Under the pieces are notes generated by a model. It was not told the DNA's origin. It was given only the letters and a program-made list of their open reading frames with translations, and made no database searches. The translations under genes and the position numbers were made by a program. Below are positions 51,515 to 61,521 of a stretch of 64,000 nt of DNA, one piece after another. Position 1 is the stretch's first letter. Every line of letters begins with the position of its first letter. This stretch comes from Rossellomorea pakistanensis (lineage in GTDB: Bacteria > Bacillota > Bacilli > Bacillales > Bacillaceae_B): assembly GCF_016908495.1 (NCBI RefSeq), contig NZ_JAFBDZ010000007.1, forward strand, positions 100,714 through 164,713, read 5' to 3'.

Positions 51515-51805
51515 TTGGATAGTTTTAATTATTATTTTCCCGTGTTGATCACAATAACCTTATTTTTAACAATTACCTTTCTGTATATGATACTCACTAG
51601 AGAAAAATCAATTAGTCTCTTTTTGGTTCTAATTATCTCCTTATTTGGAATTGTTGTAAGTATAATAAGTGCTATATCATTAGGGTATATAGTTGATCAA
51701 TATAATCTTGTTATCAGTAATAAAGACTTCATTTTAATGGTTGCGAATTTTCTTTTAAGTATATTAATTCCAATAATTTATTATTGCAAGTTTAAAAAAA
51801 AATAA
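51515..51805 (+). CDS. small three-helix membrane protein, unknown
   Basis: A 96-residue hydrophobic protein with three helices (about 8-27, 34-57 and 73-91) and a KKK tail. TTG is taken as start because AGAGGTG is correctly spaced. It is divergent from the DUF2599 gene. I do not recognise a family. An immunity-type or accessory role for the secreted neighbour is conceivable but unsupported. Confidence 0.55.
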   Translation: MDSFNYYFPVLITITLFLTITFLYMILTREKSISLFLVLIISLFGIVVSIISAISLGYIVDQYNLVISNKDFILMVANFLLSILIPIIYYCKFKKK

Positions 51806-51863
51806 AACAACTTTAAGCTTCTAATAACAAATCCCTCTAATTTTAATAATTTGGGGATTTCTT

Positions 51864-52138
51864 ATTAGAAGCGACAAATAACGTGCGAATACCAGGAAGA
51901 AGAGACATAAGCATCCGGTCCCTGAAACATAATAAAGAACATCTCCACTGAGGATTTCCATTAGCCATATGCCCAGTAATATAGTAATCATCACCTTTTT
52001 TATTTAACCCCAAGGGCAAATGAGTGGCAATTGATTTCCCTCGTTCTGTGGGACAATCGTGCCAAAAGAGTTTTTTTGAACAAAATCCCAAATTTCATCT
52101 ACATTTGTGACCTTAAAGTATTTAGGAATATACATCAT
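51864..52138 (-). pseudogene. paiB: decayed paiB (FMN-binding negative regulator)
   Basis: The minus strand starts MYIPKYFKVTNVDEIWDFVQ behind AAAGGCGG, a normal PaiB N-terminus, and reaches FGTIV. One base then appears to be lost, because the conserved TERGKSIATHLPLGLNKKGD and GHMANGNPQWR are in another frame. After a further gap, MFQGPDAYVSSSWYSH appears in yet another frame and the gene stops. A normal PaiB has about 200 residues. It lies directly behind paiA, as in the paiAB operon. Confidence 0.85.
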
Positions 52139-52156
52139 AATCCGCCTTTCCTAAAG

Positions 52157-52672
<516 letters not shown>

Positions 52673-52699
52673 TTATATATATCGCTCCTTTTTTTATAA

Positions 52700-53152
52700 T
52701 TAATACCTTCTCTTGTTTCCTTTCTTAACGAATTCCCAATCGACTTCTACATTTTCCCTTACTCTTTGAAGAAGATTAAAAATGGTCTCTACTTCCACTT
52801 CAGAAAACCCCTCTAATGCAACCTTATTAGAATGATCATTTTCTCTTTTTATGAATGGATAAACATTTTTCCCTTTCTCTGTTGGAAAAAGTTTTTTAAT
52901 TTTTCGGTTATGTTCATCATCTTTCTTTTCAATAAATCCATTTATTTCAAGTTTCTTTATAGCTCGTGCTGCTGTTGTTCGATCTACTTTTATCATCTCA
53001 GCTAGCTTTTCTTGAATGATTCCTGGGTTTTCACATATTCGCACAAGGTACAAATACTGCCCTTTTGTAAGATCATATTCTTTAAATTCGATATTACTTA
53101 TGGAATCTAAAGCCCTTGCTATCATTCCAATTTCACGAAGAATCTCTTTCAT
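52700..53152 (-). CDS. MarR-family transcriptional regulator
   Basis: A 150-residue winged-helix repressor. The recognition region is QEKLAEMIKVDRTTAARAIK near residue 55, followed by the wing IEKKDDEHNRKIKKLFPTEK. It is upstream of paiA in the same direction (27 bases apart) and divergent from a YczE-type membrane gene. Two matching palindromes in the shared intergenic region are probable operators. Confidence 0.88.
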   Translation of the reverse strand: MKEILREIGMIARALDSISNIEFKEYDLTKGQYLYLVRICENPGIIQEKLAEMIKVDRTTAARAIKKLEINGFIEKKDDEHNRKIKKLFPTEKGKNVYPFIKRENDHSNKVALEGFSEVEVETIFNLLQRVRENVEVDWEFVKKGNKRRY

Positions 53153-53178
53153 AATTAACTCCTTTGTAAAAATAATTG

Positions 53179-53237
53179 TTGTAAATGCAAAAATTATGGC
53201 ATATATTAAATGTATCTCATGTTTGTTGCATTTGCAA
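53179..53237. promoter_or_regulatory. pair of palindromic operators between marR and yczE
   Basis: TTGTAAATGCAA and TTGCATTTGCAA are 12-bp palindromic boxes of one type, with centres 47 bp apart. One is near each divergent start. MarR proteins bind such sites, so the neighbour probably represses both genes. Confidence 0.65.
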
Positions 53238-53267
53238 TAAAAATAACGATGAAGAGGTCGAGTAAAT

Positions 53268-53912
53268 GTGAAATATGTTTTTTATGTATTAGGAATTTTA
53301 ATCTTAACCCTTGGTATTTCATTCACTATACAATCAGACCTTGGGACTTCACCTTTTGATGCACTTTTGGTAGGATTGTCCATAAATGTAGGGCTTACAG
53401 TGGGAAGTTGGGAAATAATAATAGCTTTAATATTGATATGTTGTAATTCATTTTTAAAAAGACAAAGACTAGAAGTTTTGGGGTTGTTAACAGCATTTAT
53501 AACAGGTATTTGTATTGATATGTGGCTTTTTTTATTGACAGATTTGATAACTCCTGAACTATGGTCCAGCAAGGTTATTTGTTTTGCTACTGGCTTAGTT
53601 GTTATAGGATTAGGAACGGCAATTTATTTACACACAAACTTTGCACCCATTCCAATTGACCGTTTAACTTTAATCATCCAAGAATTAACGAGAACATCTA
53701 TACTGTTTTCAAGAACATTCATTTATTTTGTATTCTTGTTAATAGCATTAATATTCAATGGACCTATTGGCGTTGGAACTTTATTAACCGTTTGTTTAGG
53801 AGGGGTAATACTTAATTACTTTATGCCATTTACTGAAATAGTATTAGATCGCATTTTAACACACTCTAGTACATCACCAAATTATGATAAAAATAAAAAT
53901 CATTCAATATAG
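53268..53912 (+). CDS. YczE/YyaS/YitT-family membrane protein
   Basis: A 214-residue membrane protein with five to six helices. The family opening LGISFTIQSDLGTSPFDALL near residue 15 and a middle GLGTAIYLHTNFAPIPIDRL near 115 match YczE. B. subtilis YczE supports lipopeptide (bacillomycin/surfactin) production in an undefined way. It starts at GTG. MarR control is likely from the shared operators. Confidence 0.85.
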   Translation: MKYVFYVLGILILTLGISFTIQSDLGTSPFDALLVGLSINVGLTVGSWEIIIALILICCNSFLKRQRLEVLGLLTAFITGICIDMWLFLLTDLITPELWSSKVICFATGLVVIGLGTAIYLHTNFAPIPIDRLTLIIQELTRTSILFSRTFIYFVFLLIALIFNGPIGVGTLLTVCLGGVILNYFMPFTEIVLDRILTHSSTSPNYDKNKNHSI

Positions 53913-54032
53913 AATGGTTTTTGTTTTTCTTGCTTCACTAACCTGCCCCGTTGCTTTAATTACATTCTTTCACAATCAATTTTTAATTTTTTTAACTTAA
54001 GTATTCATAAATTTAGAAATAATGATCCTTAT

Positions 54033-54069
54033 CAAAAAAAGACCCAATCCTGAAATTGGATTGAGTCTT
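54033..54069 (-). terminator. terminator of glmS
   Basis: On the minus strand AAGACTCAATCC pairs with GGATTGGGTCTT (one G-U) and is followed by seven Ts. Confidence 0.85.
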
Positions 54070-54164
54070 ACTTGATCAAATTTTATGAATGTTGTTGAGC
54101 ATCATTTTCAAATTAGTATCCTACTTTGTTGTCAATCAACAACTACAACATCCATTCCAACAAA

Positions 54165-55967
54165 TTACTCAACCGTAACTGACTTAGCCAAGTTACGCGG
54201 CTTATCTACATCACAATCGCGGTGTAAAGCTGCGTAGTAGGAAATCAGTTGTAGCGGGATAACAGAGATAAGAGGTGTTAACATTTCGTTTACTTCTGGA
54301 AGTACGAAACGATCGTCTTCTTCTTCAAGACCTTTCATGGAAATGATGCAAGGGTTAGCTCCACGAGCTGCAACTTCCTTCACGTTTCCACGAATGCTTA
54401 GGTTGACACTTTCTTGTGTTGCTAATGCAACGACTGGTGTACCTTCTTCAATTAAAGCAATCGTGCCATGCTTTAATTCTCCTCCAGCGAAGCCTTCTGC
54501 TTGAATGTAAGAGATCTCTTTTAGTTTAAGAGCTCCTTCTAAGCCTACATAGTAATCAAGAGAGCGTCCGATGAAGAAACAGTTGCGTGTCGTTGCTAAA
54601 TATTCACGTGCAATGTCTTCAAACCCTTCTTTTGAATCGCAAAGGGCTTCCATACTTGTGGCTACAATTCCAAGCTCTTGAACTAGGTCAAAGCCAAGCT
54701 CTTTCCCTTTCGAAGCAGCTGTTACATTTGCAAAGATTGCTAGAACTGCTAATTGAGCAGTATATGCTTTCGTTGAAGCAACGGCAATTTCTGGACCTGC
54801 GTGCAACAGTAATGTGTAATCCGCTTCACGTGAAAGGGTTGAACCTTGAACGTTTGTAATCGTTAATGAACGATGACCAAGCTCTTTTACTTGAACGAGA
54901 ACTGAGCGACTGTCAGCCGTTTCTCCACTTTGAGAGATAAAGATAAATAATGGTTTTTCAGAAAGAAGTGGCATGTTATAGCTGAACTCACTTGCAACAT
55001 GAACTTCTACTGGAATACCTGCCATATTCTCGATGAATTGCTTTCCAACAAGACCTGCATGGTAACTAGTACCACAAGCAATGATATAAATACGATCTGT
55101 ATCATTAACCGATTGAATAATGTCGGCATCAATCGTTAACTCATTGTTATCGTTTTGATACGCTTGGATAATTTTACGTGTTACTAGTGGCTGCTCATCG
55201 ATTTCTTTTAGCATGTAGTGAGGGTATGTTCCTTTTTCGATATCACTTGCATCTAATTCAGCTGTGTAAGGATCACGTGTCACTACTTCACCATCAAGAT
55301 TCTTGATTGTTACTTTTTCTTTTGTTACGATGACGGTTTCTTTATCCATTAACTCTACATATTGGTCCGTTACTTGCAGCATTGCCATTGCATCACTTGC
55401 AACAACATTGAAATCTTCTCCTAATCCAACAAGTAAAGGGCTTTTGTTCTTCGCTACAAAAATCGTTTCATCGTTTTCTGTATCCAATAGAGCTATCGCA
55501 TATGAACCTTTAAGGAGTTTAAGCGCTTGGCGAAACGCCTCTTCTACTAGATTTCCATCATTCACTAGCTTTTCAATAAGCTGAACGATGATCTCCGTAT
55601 CCGTATCACTCTTAAAGTTTACATCCTGCAAATATTCACGTTTGATTTGTAAATAGTTTTCAATAACTCCATTATGAACAATCGTAAAACGACCAGAAGT
55701 GCTTTGATGAGGATGGGCATTTACATGACTTGGTGCACCATGGGTAGCCCAACGAGTATGTCCGATTCCTGTATGGCCAAGCACATTGTCATCGACAGCT
55801 TTACGTAAGTCGGCAATACGTCCTTTTTCTTTAAAGACATGAATTCCTTCATCATTTTGAACCGCAATTCCTGCAGAGTCGTAACCTCTATATTCAAGCT
55901 TCTCTAAGCCTTTTAATAAGATTTCTTTTGTATCTAAAGTTCCAATATATCCTACAATACCACACAT
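54165..55967 (-). CDS. glmS: glutamine-fructose-6-phosphate aminotransferase
   Basis: A 600-residue GlmS, the usual length. It makes glucosamine 6-phosphate from fructose 6-phosphate and glutamine, the first step to UDP-GlcNAc. The N-terminal glutaminase begins MCGIVGYIG with nucleophile Cys2, then [11 protein letters not shown]. Two SIS domains follow ([12 protein letters not shown] near residue 340, then [20 protein letters not shown]), and it ends [11 protein letters not shown]. The start at MCGIV is fixed by the nucleophile and by GGGGAGGAAG before it. The leader holds the glmS ribozyme. Confidence 0.97.
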   Translation of the reverse strand: MCGIVGYIGTLDTKEILLKGLEKLEYRGYDSAGIAVQNDEGIHVFKEKGRIADLRKAVDDNVLGHTGIGHTRWATHGAPSHVNAHPHQSTSGRFTIVHNGVIENYLQIKREYLQDVNFKSDTDTEIIVQLIEKLVNDGNLVEEAFRQALKLLKGSYAIALLDTENDETIFVAKNKSPLLVGLGEDFNVVASDAMAMLQVTDQYVELMDKETVIVTKEKVTIKNLDGEVVTRDPYTAELDASDIEKGTYPHYMLKEIDEQPLVTRKIIQAYQNDNNELTIDADIIQSVNDTDRIYIIACGTSYHAGLVGKQFIENMAGIPVEVHVASEFSYNMPLLSEKPLFIFISQSGETADSRSVLVQVKELGHRSLTITNVQGSTLSREADYTLLLHAGPEIAVASTKAYTAQLAVLAIFANVTAASKGKELGFDLVQELGIVATSMEALCDSKEGFEDIAREYLATTRNCFFIGRSLDYYVGLEGALKLKEISYIQAEGFAGGELKHGTIALIEEGTPVVALATQESVNLSIRGNVKEVAARGANPCIISMKGLEEEDDRFVLPEVNEMLTPLISVIPLQLISYYAALHRDCDVDKPRNLAKSVTVE

Positions 55968-55991
55968 AATGATTCTTCCTCCCCGAATGAA

Positions 55992-56029
55992 CAAGGGGGC
56001 AAGAAATCCGGGGGACACCTTGCCCCCTT
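55992..56029 (-). other. GC-rich hairpin between glmS ribozyme and start codon
   Basis: Arms AAGGGGGCAAG and CTTGCCCCCTT with a 16-base loop that contains a further CCCCC. No U-run follows, and the glmS ribosome site begins about 10 bases after it. It could protect or restrict the RNA left after ribozyme cleavage. Confidence 0.65.
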
Positions 56030-56104
56030 ATCTCTGAATGTCATTTTAATAGATAGCATTTTCTTTCCTTTGTACATTAAGTTGCCTTAATGTTTTAAGA
56101 AAGA

Positions 56105-56213
56105 AATTGAACGGTTGTGCTTTCAACCGGGAGGTATCCGCCGAATCCTCGATAAACCTCCTCCTCGTCAACTAAACCCAGTTTTTTTCTATACTAGGCT
56201 TAGCCCTGGCGCT
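56105..56213 (-). ncRNA. glmS ribozyme riboswitch
   Basis: Minus-strand blocks in order: AAAGCGCCAGGGCTAAGCC at the cleavage site, GACGAGGAGGAGGTTTATCG, then TTCGGCGGATACCTCCCGG and TTGAAAGCACAACCG. These are the conserved core of the glucosamine-6-phosphate-activated ribozyme. Cleavage is expected between the A at 56213 and the G at 56212. It lies in the glmS leader, giving feedback by product. Confidence 0.95.
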
Positions 56214-56254
56214 TTATTTTTTGAACACTACTACCCACCTTTTTGTCTTTGAAT

Positions 56255-56276
56255 AAAAAATTCCCGTAAACGGGAA
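56255..56276 (-). terminator. terminator-like hairpin between glmS promoter and ribozyme
   Basis: On the minus strand TTCCCG, loop TTTA, CGGGAA and then TTTTTT. It begins about seven bases after the predicted transcription start and precedes the ribozyme. If functional it would end many glmS transcripts very early. Confidence 0.65.
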
Positions 56277-56289
56277 CCAAAACACGATA

Positions 56290-56319
56290 ATCATACACTA
56301 AAATCTTTTATTTCGTCAA
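56290..56319 (-). promoter_or_regulatory. glmS promoter
   Basis: On the minus strand TTGACG, an 18-base spacer and TATGAT. It is the best sigma-A-like site upstream of the ribozyme, and the glmM terminator lies further upstream. Confidence 0.7.
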
Positions 56320-56401
56320 TAAAAAAGTAGATTAACACTAAATTGTTATACTCCTGTTATGTTTTAGCAAAGTGATGACATAACAGTATATAATTTAAAC
56401 T

Positions 56402-56436
56402 ATGCACAGGTGGGAAAAACGTTTCCACCTGTGCAT
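56402..56436 (-). terminator. terminator of the cdaA-cdaR-glmM operon
   Basis: A 12-bp perfect stem ATGCACAGGTGG/CCACCTGTGCAT with an 11-base loop just after the glmM stop. The T-run after it on the minus strand is poor. Confidence 0.75.
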
Positions 56437-56443
56437 CATTTTT

Positions 56444-57793
56444 CTATTCTGCTAGGCCCATTTCTTGTTGAACAACTTCAGCAATTTCATCTACATACTG
56501 TGAACACAGTTCTTCAGTAGAAGCTTCAGCCATTACACGGACAAGAGGCTCCGTTCCAGAAGGTCTAACAAGAATTCGACCATTTCCATTCATATCTGCT
56601 TCAACTTTTTCAATAACCGCTTTGACTTTTTCATTGTCTGTCACATGATGCTTATCAGTTACTCGGATATTTACAAGCTTTTGTGGATATTTCTTCATTT
56701 CTGAAGCCAGTTCAGAAAGTGGTTTCCCTGTAAGCTTCATAATATTAACCAACTGAATTCCGGTTAAAAGTCCGTCTCCTGTCGTATTATAATCTAAGAA
56801 GATAATATGACCGGATTGTTCCCCACCCAGGTTGTAGTTATTCTTCTTCATTTCCTCTACAACATAGCGATCTCCTACTGCTGTTTGAATGCTCTTAATA
56901 TCACTTTCCTCTAGGCCTTTATGGAAGCCCAGATTACTCATAACAGTCGAGACCACCGTAGACTGTTTCAGACGGCCTTCAGATTTAAGATGTTTTGCAC
57001 AAATAAACATGATTTGGTCGCCATCAACGATTTCCCCGTTTTCATCAATCGCGATTAGACGGTCGCCATCGCCATCAAAAGCTAATCCTACATCTGCCCC
57101 TCTTTCCTTCACCATTGCAGCTAATGCTTCAGGGTGAGTAGAACCAACACCTTCATTAATATTCAAACCGTCTGGAGATGCTCCCATTGTGGAAAGATCA
57201 CCGTCTAAATCAGCAAACAGGTGTGTTGCTAATGCAGATGTTGCTCCGTGTGCACAATCTAACGCAATATGTAAGCCATCGAAATCTTCGTCTACCGTTT
57301 GTTTCAAGAATTGAAGGTACTTTTGTCCGCCTTCAAAGTAGTCACTCACTTGTCCTAAATCGGCACCTGTTGGGCGTGGTAGTGTATCTTGCTCTTGATC
57401 TAATAGTTCTTCAATTTCATTCTCTTGGTCGTCGGATAATTTAAATCCGTCTGGGCCGAAGAATTTAATTCCATTATCCCCTACAGGGTTATGTGAAGCG
57501 GAAATCATGACTCCTGCTTGAGCACCTAATACTTTCGTTAGGTAGGCAACCCCTGGAGTAGAAATGACGCCTAGCCTCATTACTTCTGCTCCAATTGATA
57601 ATAATCCAGCCACTAAGGCACCTTCTAACATATGACCTGAGATACGTGTATCACGACCGATAATGATCTTCGGACGCTCTGTATCCTTCGTTAATACATA
57701 CCCGCCTAAACGACCTAGTTTAAAAGCTAGTTCAGGAGTTAGTTCTGTATTAGCTACACCTCTTACTCCGTCTGTACCAAAATACTTACCCAT
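56444..57793 (-). CDS. glmM: phosphoglucosamine mutase
   Basis: A 449-residue alpha-D-phosphohexomutase. The phosphoserine loop is [18 protein letters not shown] near residue 97, the metal loop [15 protein letters not shown] near 237, the sugar loop [10 protein letters not shown] near 322 and the phosphate loop [12 protein letters not shown] near 410. It converts glucosamine 6-phosphate to glucosamine 1-phosphate. It is the third gene after cdaA and cdaR; GlmM is known to bind and inhibit CdaA, and this order is conserved in Firmicutes. Confidence 0.97.
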   Translation of the reverse strand: MGKYFGTDGVRGVANTELTPELAFKLGRLGGYVLTKDTERPKIIIGRDTRISGHMLEGALVAGLLSIGAEVMRLGVISTPGVAYLTKVLGAQAGVMISASHNPVGDNGIKFFGPDGFKLSDDQENEIEELLDQEQDTLPRPTGADLGQVSDYFEGGQKYLQFLKQTVDEDFDGLHIALDCAHGATSALATHLFADLDGDLSTMGASPDGLNINEGVGSTHPEALAAMVKERGADVGLAFDGDGDRLIAIDENGEIVDGDQIMFICAKHLKSEGRLKQSTVVSTVMSNLGFHKGLEESDIKSIQTAVGDRYVVEEMKKNNYNLGGEQSGHIIFLDYNTTGDGLLTGIQLVNIMKLTGKPLSELASEMKKYPQKLVNIRVTDKHHVTDNEKVKAVIEKVEADMNGNGRILVRPSGTEPLVRVMAEASTEELCSQYVDEIAEVVQQEMGLAE

Positions 57794-57823
57794 TCTAATC
57801 GCTCCTTAAATTGCTTCATTTCA

Positions 57824-59107
57824 TTAGGCTGAAGTTTTTTCTTTAATTTCTACCTTTAGCGTTTTTTGGGATAGCTCCCAATCCACTTTTTCGGGGCCAG
57901 CTGCTTCGATATCCAGTTCATGTTCCCCGGGAGGAAGCCCCGAAAGATCCGCTATTAACGTAAAATCATCTCTAGTAATCGGGTCAATATCTTCTTTATA
58001 TCCTGTTAATAAAATCTCAATGAGCCCTTCTTCAGGTTCTAAAATACTGTATTCAAACTCTTCATCGGTACCTTGCAGTTCTATAGGGACCTCAGAGATT
58101 GTCTGTTCTACGGGGGTTTCTTCAGGTTTTTCAACCGTTTCTTCCTCGGGTTTGTCTTCAAGCTTCTTCACATTTACTTTTACGTCTACAACCTCTGGAG
58201 TAATTTTGTTTAACCCATCTTTGAGCTTTATTGGTAGTTCAAATGATTTATCTTCTTTCACTTTGCTCAGGTCGAGTTCAGCCGCTACTTCCTTTATTTC
58301 CTCTAAAACGGAATCCCGCCCAAAGATTGTCGCCAGTTTAGGCTCAACTGTGATTGATTCCAATTCAAGACCGTCTGGAAGCTTCCCTTTTTGTTGAATG
58401 ACCACAGGGACTTCTTTGCTTGGGTTCACTACAGATACCGTTACGTCTACCACATCAGGCTCAATCACAACATCCAGTTTATTTAACTCTCGATCAAGAA
58501 CTTGTACTTTTGCTTTTCGTGTAATGTTTTCATTAATCACACTGTCTATATCTAAAGTTGCTTTTACAAATGCGATCTGGTCAATAACATCTTTTGCACC
58601 CGTAATCTTAACTGTTCTAGGCTCAACCGAAACCCCTTCCGCTTCGAATCCATCAGCAAGAATTGCTTCATTAAATTCTGGTTCAACCGTAAATTCGTCT
58701 GAAACTCGTTCTTGGATTGAAACATTGACATACTCAGGGTTAATTTTCACTTCTAGCTTTTCCGAGATATTATTCACTTTGACTTTAACTCGATGTTTAC
58801 CGATCGATAAATCATTTAAATCTACAAATACGGTAAAGTTTTGGCTCGCTTTCTCCGTTTGCACAATACTTTTTGGGCCTTCAACAATAAGGTCGACGCT
58901 CTCTGGCAAACCGCTGACTACGAGGTTTTTAGAGTCATAAAAAGCTTCTAATGGAACATTTTGGATCGTGTTTACATCCTCAGTTGGGTTATCACTCGCA
59001 TTTTTTTGTAAATTTGTTTCATCAAATGTAACAGATGTATACAATAGCAGCGCAAGAGTCAACCCGACGATCCTCATAAACCAACGACTTTCCATAAATT
59101 TATCCAT
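57824..59107 (-). CDS. cdaR: CdaA regulator CdaR (YbbR repeats)
   Basis: A 427-residue protein with one N-terminal membrane helix (residues 10-25, FMRIVGLTLALLLYTSVTF) and an outer part made of YbbR repeats. Examples are FTVFVDLNDLSIGKHRVKVK and, near the end, ADLSGLPPGEHELDIEAAGP. A Glu/Pro-rich linker lies near residues 310-345. It modulates the diadenylate cyclase CdaA across the membrane. The ATG after GGAGGGGG is used. It overlaps the end of cdaA by 8 bases. Confidence 0.93.
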   Translation of the reverse strand: MDKFMESRWFMRIVGLTLALLLYTSVTFDETNLQKNASDNPTEDVNTIQNVPLEAFYDSKNLVVSGLPESVDLIVEGPKSIVQTEKASQNFTVFVDLNDLSIGKHRVKVKVNNISEKLEVKINPEYVNVSIQERVSDEFTVEPEFNEAILADGFEAEGVSVEPRTVKITGAKDVIDQIAFVKATLDIDSVINENITRKAKVQVLDRELNKLDVVIEPDVVDVTVSVVNPSKEVPVVIQQKGKLPDGLELESITVEPKLATIFGRDSVLEEIKEVAAELDLSKVKEDKSFELPIKLKDGLNKITPEVVDVKVNVKKLEDKPEEETVEKPEETPVEQTISEVPIELQGTDEEFEYSILEPEEGLIEILLTGYKEDIDPITRDDFTLIADLSGLPPGEHELDIEAAGPEKVDWELSQKTLKVEIKEKTSA

Positions 59108-59936
59108 TTGCTCTTTTCCCCCTCCAACTCCATTTAGTTGAGGAAGTCCCCTCTTTATCACTTATCAATTCCTTTGTTAATAGATCCTTAAAGTGCTCAA
59201 GAGATAAATTACGATGAAGCTCTCCATTATTTGTGAAAGAAATATTACCTGTTTCTTCAGATACAACAATTGTAATACTATCCGTTACTTCACTGACCCC
59301 TAAGGCGGCTCTATGCCTAGTCCCTAATTCTTTCGAAATAAACGGACTTTCTGACAATGGGAGGTAACACGCTGCTGCAGCAATCTTTCTTTTCTGAAGA
59401 ATAACAGCTCCATCATGTAGAGGAGTGTTTGGTATGAAAATATTGATCAGTAGTTCTGATGAAATTTTTGAATCCATTGGAATACCGGTTTCTATGTAGT
59501 CACTTAACCCTGTTTCTCTCTCAATGGATAACAAAGCACCAATTCTACGCTTTGCCATATAACTAACCGCTTTGGTAATGGACTCGATCATTTGTACTTG
59601 TTCTTCCTCTTCCTGAATACCACTTCTAGAGAACAGTCGCCCCCTTCCAAGCTGCTCAAGGGCACGTCTTAATTCAGGCTGGAAGATGATCATAATTGCC
59701 AAGAAACCCCATGTAATGGCCTGCTCCATGATCCATCCAAGTGTATCCAACCCAAAGATACTACTAATACCACGTACAATTAAAATAACGAAAATACCTT
59801 TTAATAATTGTACAGCTTTTGTTCCTTTAATCAACATAATGATCTTATAGATCACAAACCATACTAGAAGTATATCAACAACATCTGCAACATAATTCAG
59901 TACGGTATAATCAGAATATACGTCTAAAAACGGCAT
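59100..59936 (-). CDS. cdaA: diadenylate cyclase CdaA (c-di-AMP synthase)
   Basis: A 278-residue membrane enzyme with three N-terminal helices (about 12-30, 38-58 and 63-82). The DAC domain follows with TPLHDGAVILQKRKIAAAAC near residue 170 and LGTRHRAALGVSE near 205, the two catalytic motifs. It condenses two ATP to c-di-AMP, which controls potassium uptake and wall balance. It begins the cdaA-cdaR-glmM operon. Confidence 0.97.
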   Translation of the reverse strand: MPFLDVYSDYTVLNYVADVVDILLVWFVIYKIIMLIKGTKAVQLLKGIFVILIVRGISSIFGLDTLGWIMEQAITWGFLAIMIIFQPELRRALEQLGRGRLFSRSGIQEEEEQVQMIESITKAVSYMAKRRIGALLSIERETGLSDYIETGIPMDSKISSELLINIFIPNTPLHDGAVILQKRKIAAAACYLPLSESPFISKELGTRHRAALGVSEVTDSITIVVSEETGNISFTNNGELHRNLSLEHFKDLLTKELISDKEGTSSTKWSWRGKRANG

Positions 59937-60007
59937 ATTACATCCTCCAATAAGTTAATCGAAAGCGTAAGCCGTAAAGCTGGCTACATCTTATATTTAA
60001 CTTTATT

Positions 60008-60013
60008 ATTATA
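60008..60013 (-). promoter_or_regulatory. possible -10 of the cdaA operon promoter
   Basis: TATAAT on the minus strand, about 70 bases before the cdaA start. The -35 region is weak. Confidence 0.4.
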
Positions 60014-60039
60014 CCACATGTTCACAAGTATAAGAAAAA

Positions 60040-60121
60040 AGAAAGGGTGACCAAATAAAGTAAATAGTTTCACTACTAATTTGCTTGCCAAGTGAATGAA
60101 ACCATTTCTTTATTGTAGTCT
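60040..60121 (-). terminator. extended terminator of the sigW-rsiW operon
   Basis: On the minus strand AATAAAGAAA and GTTTCATT with partner segments GTGAAAC and CTTTATT form a long interrupted stem, ending in GGTCACC and a T-rich tail. It lies just after rsiW. Confidence 0.65.
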
Positions 60122-60136
60122 CCCTTATATCATATA

Positions 60137-60769
60137 TTATTCTGTAGCCGGTTGCGAATCCCCCCAGTTTACCACATCTTGGAATGATCCTTTAATCTTG
60201 TACCAGAGCCATTCAAATGCTGCATCAATCTCCTCAATATCACCTGTTACCTTACCTGCAGAGGCACGATATTGATTTCCATTAATGATGGTAATATCCC
60301 CCTGAACTTTTCCTTCAACACGAATATCACCATTTTTTACCGTTATATCACCTTTAATGACTTCTCCTTTAGGTACGATAACTGTATGATTCTCAACAAC
60401 AAGCTCAGGTTTCTTAGTGAATGAAAACTCCTCACTTTGGTTCCAAGAACTAAATAGTGTACCAACCATCATTACTAGAAATAAAGATGCTGCCGATAAC
60501 ATTGGGTGCTGGCGGAGCCATCTATTAACCCCAACCTTTTTCTTTTCTTTTGGCAGCCTCGCCATTACATTACTAGTAAAATGATTTGGAGCTTGTATAT
60601 GGGAAGTGCTCTGAACGAGCGCAATTGTTCTTTTTAATTCATGGAAATGCTTCTGACATTCTTCACAAGTATGCAAATGTTCTTTTAAAACTTGTTCGTG
60701 TTCATGAGAGATTTCTTCATCTAGGTATTCATGCATATAATCAATGATTTCATTAGGACATGTATTCAC
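60137..60769 (-). CDS. rsiW: anti-sigma-W factor RsiW
   Basis: A 210-residue single-pass membrane protein. The zinc-binding anti-sigma domain lies in residues 1-50 (HEQVLKEHLHTCEECQKHFH, the HxxxCxxC core). A membrane helix is near residues 88-105 (LSAASLFLVMMVGTLFSSW). The outer part (VIVPKGEVIKGDITVKNGDI) is a short beta-solenoid-like stretch. It holds SigW inactive until stepwise cleavage under envelope stress. It starts 18 bases after sigW. Confidence 0.95.
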   Translation of the reverse strand: MNTCPNEIIDYMHEYLDEEISHEHEQVLKEHLHTCEECQKHFHELKRTIALVQSTSHIQAPNHFTSNVMARLPKEKKKVGVNRWLRQHPMLSAASLFLVMMVGTLFSSWNQSEEFSFTKKPELVVENHTVIVPKGEVIKGDITVKNGDIRVEGKVQGDITIINGNQYRASAGKVTGDIEEIDAAFEWLWYKIKGSFQDVVNWGDSQPATE

Positions 60770-60787
60770 AATTACACCTCACCCTCT

Positions 60788-61351
60788 CTACATTGTACGC
60801 AATTGTTTCCTAAGAGCTTCTCGCCCTCTGTGTATTCTTGTTTTTACTGTCCCTAGAGGTAAGTCTAATATTTCACTTATTTCTTGAAGGGATAACTCTT
60901 CAATATACTTTAGCACAATGACAGAACGATATTTATCTGGAAGCTTTGAAATTTCAAGCTGAATACTTTCTTGCAATTCCATTTCTTCGACTTTATCTTC
61001 AGGAAGCTGTACATCTGCTGCTACTTGTGAGTACATCGTCAATCCTTCTGTACCCGAAACCTCTGCATCTAAATAATAGTCTGGTTTCTTTTTTCGAATA
61101 CGGTCAATACATAAATTTGTCGCGATCCGATATAACCACGTTGAAAATTTTCTGTTTTGATTAAAGGTTTCAATATTTACATAAGCCCTTATAAAAGCTT
61201 CCTGTGAAATATCTTCTGCCTCATGACGATTCCCAAGCATTCGAAAACAGATTTGAAAAACTTTGTCTTTATAAATCTCTACAATTTCTGCAAACGCACT
61301 TTGATCGCCTTTAATTACTTGCTTTATCCTTTTATTTACGATGGCATCCAT
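60788..61351 (-). CDS. sigW: ECF sigma factor SigW
   Basis: A 187-residue ECF sigma factor. Region 2 includes FAEIVEIYKDKVFQICFRML and AEDISQEAFIRAYVNIETF. Region 4 includes LPDKYRSVIVLKYIEELSLQ and EISEILDLPLGTVKTRIHRG. It directs the envelope-stress and antimicrobial-peptide regulon. Its own promoter carries a SigW-type site, so it is autoregulated. Confidence 0.97.
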   Translation of the reverse strand: MDAIVNKRIKQVIKGDQSAFAEIVEIYKDKVFQICFRMLGNRHEAEDISQEAFIRAYVNIETFNQNRKFSTWLYRIATNLCIDRIRKKKPDYYLDAEVSGTEGLTMYSQVAADVQLPEDKVEEMELQESIQLEISKLPDKYRSVIVLKYIEELSLQEISEILDLPLGTVKTRIHRGREALRKQLRTM

Positions 61352-61388
61352 TATTTTTTTACCTCCGCTCCATGCGGCTATACTTGTA

Positions 61389-61415
61389 TACGTATGTATA
61401 GCAAAAAAGGTTTCA
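61389..61415 (-). promoter_or_regulatory. autoregulatory SigW promoter
   Basis: On the minus strand TGAAAC, 17 bases and CGTA, the SigW consensus, about 40 bases before sigW. Confidence 0.9.
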
Positions 61416-61521
61416 TTTTTTTTTCATCATTACTATCCTAACAAATTTTTTCATATATATGTTTACATTTTTTTGAAAAAGGGTATAAAAGAACTAAAAT
61501 CACAGGAAACGAGGAATTGAT

